63,646 nt of DNA from contig JAHDHC010000007.1 of assembly GCA_020631485.1 (NCBI GenBank), forward strand, positions 1 through 63,646. The letters run 5' to 3'. The stretch's first letter is position 1; the number at the start of each line of letters is the position of its first letter. This document shows positions 56,926 through 63,646 of the stretch, piece by piece. The translations under genes were made by a program, and so were the position numbers. The notes under the pieces are model-generated. The model ran no database searches and was not told the DNA's origin. It saw only the letters and a program-made list of their open reading frames with translations. This stretch comes from Candidatus Altimarinota bacterium (lineage in GTDB: Bacteria; Patescibacteriota; Gracilibacteria; BD1-5; UBA6164).

Positions 56926-57258
56926 TTAGTCTTCTATATATACTCTCTTCTCTCTATCAAACGGAGGGTTTGAAATAGAGAGCAAAGTCAGACCTTTCAA
57001 ATGCTTATACGAAGTTCCCTTAGTATAAAATACCAAATCCCCTTTTTTTATACTATACTCCTTCCCCTCAATCACACATTTCCCCTCTCACTCCAACACA
57101 TAATATGCTACATCACTCTCAGTATCATATCACTCATGAATCTCATTTCAAATCTTTCGTATCTTCGCCACGTTAAAATTCTCACCCTCAAAAATCTTGG
57201 TTACCTTCGTATCCCCAAAATCATTCTCCACCAATTCTTTGCCTCTAATTATTTTCAT
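56926..57258 (-). CDS. Cupin-domain protein
   Basis: 110 aa, a single cupin barrel: YDTESDVAYYVLEGEGKCVI matches the first cupin motif (with Asp/Glu in place of some metal-binding His) and KKGDLVFYTKGTSYKHLKG the second. Small cupins of this type often bind sugars, or act as isomerases or oxygenases. The overlap of 10 nt with the DUF2971 gene shows translational coupling. The role is not clear. Confidence 0.8.
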
Positions 57259-57986
57259 GTTTTATTTTTAAAGGTACATTCTTTTTTACTCAGTTCGAAC
57301 AATCATTCTCATAATGTTATATCATAATATTTTAATGAAGTTCATTTATCATCAAGTATCTTTTTAATTGTATTTTTTCTACAAAGATTTAAATTGAATC
57401 AAAAAAATACATCTGAAATTTTTATTTTCATGTTTTCATACGAATAAAGTTTATTTCAGTCTTTTCTTAAAAATCTATATTCTCATTCTTTTTCTGAATC
57501 TTTTCCTTTTGTACAAAAAAGAGGCTCAATAACTTCTTCTGTCTTAAATACTGGAATTATATGATTATGGTCTATATTTGGAAAAGACTCACTATATATA
57601 ACTTTATGAGGCCCTTGAAGTCAAATTTCTTCTACCTCATATCAAATACAAACTCATTTGTATCAATCTGCATAGTGTGACCACATCGTAGAATTGTCAT
57701 AATTACTTGAGAATGAAGCGATTCAAATATATTTAAAATTATCAATAAAGTTTGAGTTAAACTGAACTGGAGGTTGTCCAGATACATTATATATACTTTC
57801 AGTTAATGAATCTTGAAATTTTATGTGCCTAGTAGGTTGTTGCTCGTTTAAGTTATATGATATAATCTTATCTACTTGAAATTCAAAAATATCATTTAAT
57901 TTCTGAGGGCAACTAAACCATATTTCTTCATTTATCAGGCTACTAAGAAAATTCTCATTATATCTAAAATATTTATATAGTTTCAT
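57249..57986 (-). CDS. DUF2971-family protein
   Basis: 245 aa. Opens LYKYFRYNENFLSSLINEEI and WFSCPQKLNDIFEF, typical of DUF2971 (KYR....W...PxxFNDPF). SFSSNYDNSTMWSHYADGYK is the second conserved block. Function unknown; the family is often near defence or mobile genes. No other defence gene is nearby, apart from the TA pair on the far side of the divergent promoter region (57987-58138). Confidence 0.8.
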
Positions 57987-58138
57987 TTAAAAAATTGTAT
58001 TTTTAAGATTCCTTATATCCTATTGATTATCCCCCAAATTTCAATAATATTAGAAAAATACTTAACATAATAATTATTGTTTGATATTGAGGGAAAAAGA
58101 ATAAAATAAGGATATATAAAATAAATTAATTTTAGATT

Positions 58139-58318
58139 ATGACTACAATATCAATTAAGGTAGATGAAACAGTTGAAAATTTCCTCAAGAAAAAAAATAC
58201 TTCTTATGAAACATATCTTTCAAAATTAATTCAACAAGATATGTTATTAGAAGAGATTAAATTAGCAGATGAATCATGATATAGTTTACTAGAGTCAATA
58301 GATGATTTAGATAAGTAA
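58139..58318 (+). CDS. Antitoxin of a RelB/ParD type
   Basis: 59 aa. N-terminal TTISIKVDETVENFLKKKNT (ribbon-helix-helix-like DNA-binding half) and an acidic C-terminus (ESGYSLLESIDDLDK) that would wrap the toxin. It is followed by the toxin in a TAATG 1-nt overlap. One Gly is TGA. RelB-family antitoxins repress their own promoter, which is expected in 57987-58138, where I see a possible TTGATA...TAAAAT pair. Confidence 0.75.
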
Positions 58319-58587
58319 TGAGAAAAATATACAAATCTAATAGATTTAAAAATCAATACAAAGAGTTTAACTGAAAACTACAAAAAAAAGTAAAGATAGC
58401 TATTTCTTACTTAGAAAAAAATGAATTCCCAGCGAGTTTAAAAGTTCATATGCTAAAAGGTGAGCTTGCAGGTATTTATTCGTGTTCTGTGAATAACTCT
58501 CATAGAATTATCTTTAGAGTTATTAAAAATAATGACCTAGAGCTTATACTTGTTTGAGATCATAGTATATATAAACAAACCTTATAA
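58318..58587 (+). CDS. RelE/YafQ-type toxin
   Basis: 89 aa. Typical RelE/YafQ layout: KIYKSNRFKNQYKEFNGKLQ, a middle SLKVHMLKGELAGIYSCSVN, then SHRIIFRVIK and a C-terminal ELILVGDHSIYKQTL, with the basic and His residues of mRNA-interferase members. It would cleave mRNA on the ribosome when unbound. Two Gly are TGA, so the module is adapted to this host's code. Confidence 0.85.
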
Positions 58588-58592
58588 TTATT

Positions 58593-59516
58593 ATGAACTT
58601 CATAGAAGCACAAAAGGATTTTTTGGATTGGCTAGAGGTGATAAAAAATAAGTCACCAAAGACGGTGGAGCAGTATGACAGGCATCTGAGGAAATTTGGA
58701 GAATATCTGGAGGATAAAAATATCGATAGCTTTGATTTCGAAGTTGAGAAAATCGACTTGAAACTCGCTGAGGGATTCAGGACATATATTCACAAACAAG
58801 CACTCAAAAAAATCAGTATCAAAACGGCAAATGCCTATATGATAACTTTGAGGAGTTTTTTAAAGTTCTTGGAAAAGAAGTGAGTAACAGCACTTTCACC
58901 AACTGCGATTGATCTGATAAAAGCAGAACAACGTCAGGTAGAATTCCTCACAGAAGAAGAACTCCAGAAACTCTTTCAGACACCAGATACCAACACTATT
59001 ATCTGAAAAAGAGATATTGCGATTATGGAGTGCATCTACTCTACAGGTCTTCGTATTAGCGAACTTACTGGACTCAATAGACAGGATATAAATCTCAACA
59101 CCAAAGAGTTTGCCGTGCGAGGAAAAGGTCGCAAAGTGCGAGTGGTATATCTGACTGATCATGCTGCAAAGCTTATCTGAGAGTATCTTAATGCGAGACA
59201 AGATAGCCTTAGTCCCCTCTTTCTTCGTCATAATGTAAAACATGATAATATCGATGTACTCGAAGATGAGCAAATGAGACTCAGTAGATTTTTCATAACC
59301 GGGATGATAAAAAAATATGCCCTCAAATCTGGAATCCTCAAAGACATTAGTGCACACACACTCAGACATTCTTTTGCCACTACCCTACTCAATGCATGAG
59401 CTGATCTGAGATCAATTCAAGAAATGCTTGGACACGCAAGCATAAACACAACCCAAGTCTATACCCACGTCACAAATCCTAAGCTCAAAGAAACCCATAA
59501 AAAGTTCATGAAGTAA
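58593..59516 (+). CDS. Tyrosine recombinase (XerC/XerA type)
   Basis: 307 aa. N-terminal SAM-like core-binding domain ([20 protein letters not shown]), then the catalytic set: Arg in STGLRISEL, Lys in GKGRKVR, HxxR in HTLRHSFAT, His in LGHASI and nucleophile Tyr in TTQVYTHV. It resolves chromosome dimers as a single Xer, as in archaea and some bacteria. It starts 5 nt after the toxin gene, so the toxin-antitoxin pair and xer may be cotranscribed. No attachment-like repeats are seen adjacent. Confidence 0.9.
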
Positions 59517-59629
59517 AAAGAATATTTCTCTCTGACTTCGCCATCTCTCCTTTACATAAAGAGGAAATTTTTCAAAAACATATATTTCTTTTAATTATTT
59601 TTTACTCCTCTAGATATGCTCCACTTTGT

Positions 59630-59680
59630 AAAAGGGAAGCTGCCTGAAAGGCTGAGGGGATTATCTAAAAAAAACAGAAA
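59630..59680. repeat. Palindromic-repeat-like element in the xer-ppk2 spacer
   Basis: A degenerate copy: AAGGGAAGCTGCCTGAAAGGC followed by GAGGGG. The rest of 59517-59805 is AT-rich, with only a loose promoter-like TTGACG...TAATAT (19-nt spacing) upstream of ppk2. Confidence 0.4.
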
Positions 59681-59805
59681 GGAATATAATATTTTTTATT
59701 TTAAAAAATAATTAAACAAAAAAGCAAGTATTTATTTGACGTATTTATTTTTATATGTTTTAATATATTTATCGATAAAAAATATTTTTCTAAAACAAAA
59801 ATACA

Positions 59806-60978
59806 ATGCCTACTTTATTTTACGAAATTTTTAACAATCTTATCAAGCTTGATAAGAAAATAATCAAGAGATTTAGATGAGAACTTGAGGAGCTATTTAA
59901 AGAACTGAAAAAATCAAAAGACTATGACAATATAAAAGTCCTCAGAAATAAACTCAATCACCTTTTAGAAGAAAAGAGAAAAACTCTGGAGAAAAAATCA
60001 CAAAAAGATCTCAGTGAGATCGAAGATATTCTTGAAAAAATTGATGCCTTTCTCGATAATAAAGAAGAAGAGCTTGAAGAAGAAGAACAACAGATAAAAG
60101 AAATAGACGTCGTAAAAAAAGTAGAAAAAAAATATAGAAAATGTTCAAGTATCCCGGATGATAAAGCTGATAAATACAAGGCCGTTTGTGCAAAAAAGAA
60201 AACTATAGAATATGAAAAAGAACTCATAAAACTCCAACTAGAACTTCTAAAACTCCAAAACCATATCCAAAAAACAGGACAGAAACTCCTCATACTTTTT
60301 GAATGAAGAGATGCAGCAGGTAAATGAGGAACTATCAAAAGATTTATGGAATACCTCAATCCGAGAGCTGCAAAGGTAGTCGCACTCCAGAAACCAACAG
60401 ACGAAGAAAAGTGACAATGGTATTTCCAAAGATACATAGAGCATCTTCCAAGTAATGGAAATATGGCCTTATTTGACAGGTCATGGTACAACAGAGCATG
60501 AGTAGAGCCAGTTATGGGATTTTGTACCAAGGATAAATATGATCAGTTTATGAAAGACGCTCCAGCATTTGAAAAGATGCTTGTAGAATCATGAACAAAA
60601 CTTGTAAAGTTTTACTTCTCTGTATCTAAAACGGAACAAGCCAAAAGATTTGAAGACAGAAAGAGAAATCCTCTCAAACAGTTTAAGCTCTCACCTATAG
60701 ATCAGTACTCTCAACAACTCTGGGAAAAGTACTCACTCGCCGAATACAAGAACTTCACAGCAACACACAAGAGACTTACTCCTTGGACCATAGTGATCAG
60801 TGATGATAAAAAAACTGCACGACTCAATGCTATAAAACATGTACTCAGTCAGTTTGAATACCCAGGTAAGATCGATGAAAAAGAGCTCAAAACAGACAAA
60901 GATATAGTTTTTTCTGGAAAAGAAAAAGCAAACAGACTTGAGCAAGAAATCAATACCAAAAAAGATCTTTTCGAATAA
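59806..60978 (+). CDS. ppk2: Polyphosphate kinase 2
   Basis: 390 aa. Residues about 1-150 are a long, lysine- and glutamate-rich coiled coil, not part of the usual PPK2 core. The core follows: Walker [38 protein letters not shown], Walker B in [11 protein letters not shown], lid-type AGVEPVMGF and [20 protein letters not shown]2 uses polyphosphate to phosphorylate nucleotides, a cheap energy source for reduced genomes. The N-terminal extension is unusual and may mediate assembly. Confidence 0.92.
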
Positions 60979-60996
60979 CTACCCAAATACAAACGA

Positions 60997-61030
60997 ACTT
61001 CCCTTTCCCGCAGTGCGGGATGAAGGGATT
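60997..61030. terminator. Hairpin after ppk2
   Basis: CCCGCAGTGCGGG-type hairpin between outer CTTCCCT and AGGGATT, then a TTTT run. It may end the ppk2 transcript and belongs to the GC-rich palindromic family. Confidence 0.6.
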
Positions 61031-61126
61031 TTATTTTGTATTTTTTATAGATGAAACTATAATATTTTAAATATTATAACCCCTCAATTCCTTTTATCAG
61101 TGGATGAAACAATTTTTCTTTTTATA

Positions 61127-61153
61127 TCCCCCTGATAAGGGGGCTAGGGGGTT
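61127..61153. repeat. Palindromic repeat upstream of pth
   Basis: CCCCCT-GATA-AGGGGG stem followed by CTAGGGGG, 18 nt before the pth start. Confidence 0.7.
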
Positions 61154-61170
61154 CATTAATAAATCTCAAT

Positions 61171-61725
61171 ATGAAAATAATAGTCTGACTCTGAAATCCT
61201 TGAGAACAATATAAAACAACAAGGCACAATTTAGGTTTTATGTTTCTTGATCACATTGTTTCACCCCTCCTTAATAGGGAGGGGGCTAGGGGGTGGGAAA
61301 ATTTTTCAGATTTTTCTTATGAATCAAAATTCAAAGCTGATATATCATCATGAAACTATAACTGAGAAAAAACTCTGCTTGTAAAGCCTCAAACTTTTAT
61401 GAATCTGAGTGGAGAAAGTCTTATACTTCTCAAAAATTTTTATAAACTTGAAGCTGATAATTTTATTATCATCTTTGATGATATGAGTATGGATTTTTGA
61501 AAAGTAAGATATAGATCCACATGATCAGCTTGAGGACATAATGGTATAAAAGATATTATCAGAGTTTTTGGGCAGGATTTTCCTCGTATAAAAGTTGGTA
61601 TCTGACTTGATAAACGCTATGAAGTCTCAAACTGGGTCCTCTCAAAATTTACAGAAGAAGAACTTATAGACATAGAAAATGAAATATATGACAAAATCTC
61701 TGAGAAATTAGAAGAGGAATTTTAA
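61171..61725 (+). CDS. pth: Peptidyl-tRNA hydrolase
   Basis: 184 aa. Motifs: IIVGLGNPGEQYKTTRHNLG (the first three Gly are TGA, GGN mix), catalytic His in TRHN, PQTFMNLSGES, IFDDMSMDFGKVRYR and STGSAGGHNGIKDII, then RIKVGIG. A palindromic repeat (61262-61298) inserts a SPLLNREGARGWE peptide in frame near residue 33, between FLDHIV and FSDFSYESK. The hydrolase frees tRNA stuck on peptides. The insertion lies on a surface loop by family alignment, so it may be tolerated. Confidence 0.92.
61262..61298. repeat. Palindromic repeat inserted in pth
   Basis: CACCCCTCC-TTAATA-GGGAGGGG stem, then CTAGGGGGTGGG, in frame within pth. Confidence 0.75.
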
Positions 61726-62072
61726 GATTCGTCATCTTTACACCAAACAGCTAACTCATTTCCAGATGGATCGAGAAATTGAAATCTTGATCCTCATGGA
61801 AATGAGAAAGTGTCAACTGAGATTTTTCCTCAGGCAGTTATTACATTTTGTTTTGCCTCATCAAGATTCTCATGTGATAAAACGACAAGTACTCCGTTTA
61901 CTATCTCTCAATCTGTTGTTTCAAATCCACCATCAATTCATGATCATGAAAATGCAATATATGTTGGCCCATAATCTGTAAATTTCCAGCCAAATACTTC
62001 TGAGTAAAATTTCTTAGTCTGTGCGAGATCCTTTGTTTTGAACTCTATATAATCTATATGATTATTTTTCAT
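61722..62072 (-). CDS. VOC-superfamily (glyoxalase/bleomycin-resistance-like) protein
   Basis: 116 aa. DYIEFKTKDLAQTKKFYSEV, then FGWKFTDYGPTYIAFSGSGI, EIVNGVLVVLSHENLDEAKQ and FQFLDPSGNELAVW are the typical paired beta-alpha-beta units. Metal-binding His and Glu of active glyoxalases are only partly present, so it may bind a small molecule or a drug. It converges with pth, overlapping its stop by 4 nt, and faces the murC start region. Confidence 0.8.
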
Positions 62073-62137
62073 ATTTTTAAATTTGAAATTATAGTTTAGC
62101 GACATACTATAGTTTTATAGTAACTAATTTGAAGAAA

Positions 62138-63508
62138 GTGCAAAAAAGTATTTATATAATCTGAATTGGAGGTATTTGAGTCTCTGCTATTGCGAGATAT
62201 TATAATTCTCAGTGATATACAGTTTACTGAGATGATGCAACTCATTCAGAGCTCACAGATACTCTCGAGTCAGAGTGAATTATTCTCTGTAGTTTTGATT
62301 CAGCATTCAAGCACTGAAATATCTCGAAACTTATATACTCAGAAGCTATCCCAGCTGACAATCATGAACTCCTGCTTGCTACAGAAAAAAATATACAGAT
62401 TCTCTCGTATCCAGAAGCGCTTGCGGAAATCGCAAATGATAAAAAACTCATTGCTATCGCTGGGACTCATGGAAAATCAACTACTACTTCCCTGACTTCT
62501 CTGGTACTCAAAAACAGCAAAGAGAATTTCACAGCTGTTGTTGGAACTCTCCTCAAAGAGTTTGATAATAAAAATTTCTTTCACAAATCAAAACATATTA
62601 TCCCCCCTTTATCAAAGGGGGTTAGGGGGAATACTCTACCTGAGAATCAAGACAACTTCTTTGTCATAGAAGCTTGTGAATATAAAAGAAGCTTTCTCAA
62701 CTATACTCCTACAGTAGGAATTATCACAAACATAGAACTTGATCACCTTGACTATTTCAAGGACGAGGCTGACTATCTTAGTGCCTTTGAGAGCTTTTTA
62801 TCCAACATAAAATCAGGAGGATTTGCTATCCTAAATGGAGATGATGTAAACTGTCAGAAACTCAAGTGACTCAGAGATGATATACAATATATAGAGATAT
62901 TTGATGACTATTTTAGCTTTGAAGAAAAAGTGTTTCACTATCCAGAAATCACCCTACAGGTAGCTGGAAATCACATATTATATGATGCAAAAATTGCCTA
63001 TGTAGTAGGACATATGCTTGGTATAGCAGACAGCCAGATTGTCGAAGCACTAGAAAACTATACAGGAGTATGGAGAAGGATGGAAATAATTAAAACAACA
63101 GATAATTGAAATACACTTATGAGTGATTATGGGCATCACCCAACAGAAATCAAACTCACACTCGATGCGCTCAAGCAGAAATATCCAGATACATCTCTTT
63201 ACACTATTTTTCAACCACACCAATACAACAGGACACTCGAACTCATAAAAGAGTTTAGAAATTGCTTCCAATCTACTAATACCCTTGTTATACCAAATAT
63301 ATATGCTTCAAGAGATACAGAAGAAGATAAAAAAAATATGCCAGTCGAGAAATTCATCTCATCAATAGATCATCCAAATATCATACATGGAGATTGACTC
63401 GAAAATACACTCAAACTCATAAAGGCATACGATGCCCAGGATCCAAACTCAAGTATTATTCTCCTCCTTGGTGCCTGAAACGTAGATACACTCAGGTTTG
63501 AAATATAA
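62138..63508 (+). CDS. murC: UDP-N-acetylmuramate-alanine ligase
   Basis: 456 aa. GTG at 62138 gives QKSIYIIGIGGIGVSAIARY; a TTG at 62129 is an alternative. ATP site AGTHGKSTTT near residue 115, then IIPPLSKGVRGNT from a palindromic repeat (62600-62632) inserted in frame, NIELDHLDYF, LNGDD and a C-terminal YGHHPTEIKLTLDALK with FQPHQYNRT. It adds L-Ala to UDP-MurNAc, the first step of the peptide stem, so peptidoglycan synthesis is expected. The rest of the mur genes lie outside the window. Confidence 0.93.
62600..62632. repeat. Palindromic repeat inserted in murC
   Basis: CCCCCCTTT-ATC-AAAGGGGG stem followed by TTAGGGGGA; in frame within murC, adding about 11 residues. Confidence 0.75.
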
Positions 63509-63520
63509 AAATATATAGCA

Positions 63521-63575
63521 TCTATCCCCCTCAACGATAACTCCCTCCGACCTCAGTTCCTTCGGCCACCCCACT
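63521..63575. repeat. Palindromic-repeat element after murC
   Basis: Carries CCCCCTCAACGATAA and a 23-nt segment identical to 2492-2514, then GGCCACCCC. It follows murC after 12 nt. Confidence 0.65.
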
Positions 63576-63592
63576 TTAATATTACAGAAAGG

Positions 63593-63617
63593 AAAAAGAC
63601 GTATCAACGATACGTCT
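63593..63617 (-). terminator. Terminator of a minus-strand gene beyond the right edge
   Basis: On the minus strand AGACGTATC pairs with GATACGTCT around GTT, followed by TTTTT. The gene it ends lies to the right of the window. Confidence 0.65.
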
Positions 63618-63646
63618 CTCCTGTAAATATTTTTTCCTTCTATTCT

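Noticed and set aside
57249-57986. Defence island around the DUF2971 gene
   Set aside because: Only the toxin-antitoxin pair is near, and the other neighbours are housekeeping genes; no nuclease, helicase or NTPase typical of defence is seen.
58896-59369. 157-residue minus-strand ORF
   Set aside because: Antisense of the Xer recombinase, whose catalytic residues are complete on the plus strand.
59896-60530. 190-residue minus-strand ORF with Ser/Phe-rich sequence
   Set aside because: Antisense of PPK2, whose frame has clear Walker motifs.

Overview
The window reads as genomic DNA from a candidate-phyla-radiation bacterium that translates UGA as glycine (genetic code 25), as in Gracilibacteria (BD1-5) and Absconditabacteria (SR1). 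In the standard code nearly every gene is cut into pieces at TGA. With TGA read as Gly the pieces join into full-length proteins, and TGA falls on conserved glycines, for example the first Walker A glycine of the Clp ATPase and conserved glycines of ribosomal protein L1. Real stops are TAA and TAG only. The DNA is AT-rich and gene-dense, with short overlaps and clear intrinsic terminators. There is no rRNA, CRISPR array or recognisable tRNA. The assignment to Gracilibacteria/Absconditabacteria is an inference from the code and gene content.

Layout. 1-12.9 kb (minus): two secreted surface proteins with similar promoters. The upstream one is a single 3445-codon ORF that joins a repeat-rich adhesin, a serine-rich stalk, an LPETG motif and a complete sortase domain in one chain. 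13.1-16.2 kb (minus): a YgjP-like metallopeptidase, RecX, TsaE and a TPR protein, overlapping or nearly so. 16.3-20.9 kb: a polysaccharide flippase, a pseudopilin, LemA, a DciA-like protein and a riboflavin operon (ribE, ribH and an unusual riboflavin kinase fused to a RibL-like FAD synthase). 21.0-23.4 kb (plus): frr, rplA and a membrane-anchored helix-hairpin-helix protein. 23.4-29.3 kb (minus): YggS, RecJ, a membrane protein, a protein with about ten 29-residue repeats, and HU.

29.5-32.4 kb (minus): four type IV pilin-like genes in an operon. 32.5-34.7 kb (plus): an MscS-like membrane protein and MtaB. 34.7-37.2 kb (minus): a pilin with a fibrinogen-like C-terminus, then RlmN. A compact predicted small RNA (37.26-37.32 kb, minus) lies between rlmN and the next gene; it has its own promoter and terminator, and its loop carries the CCUCC anti-Shine-Dalgarno core. 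37.4-45.3 kb (plus): a very large secreted multi-domain protein with polysaccharide-lyase-like, beta-helix and BNR-like modules, interrupted by a stop codon and two frame changes at poly-A runs.

45.3-54.3 kb: a YtxH-like protein, a Clp ATPase, a cassette of small membrane proteins with no internal TGA-Gly codon, two secreted proteins and methionine aminopeptidase. 54.3-58.0 kb (minus): a run of small housekeeping and hypothetical genes (DUF2200, uracil-DNA-glycosylase-like, RdgB/HAM1, alpha/beta hydrolase, cupin, DUF2971). 58.1-63.5 kb: a RelE-type toxin-antitoxin pair, a Xer recombinase, PPK2, Pth, a VOC protein and MurC. GC-rich palindromic repeats are scattered through the window. Several sit in frame inside coding sequences (mtaB, the fibrinogen-like pilin gene twice, pth and murC), like the coding palindromic elements known from Rickettsia.

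Together the genes describe a small cell that has peptidoglycan (MurC, sortase), is rich in pili and surface proteins, and appears equipped to attach to surfaces or hosts and to attack polysaccharides. All functional statements come from reading the sequence and from family knowledge. No searches were run.
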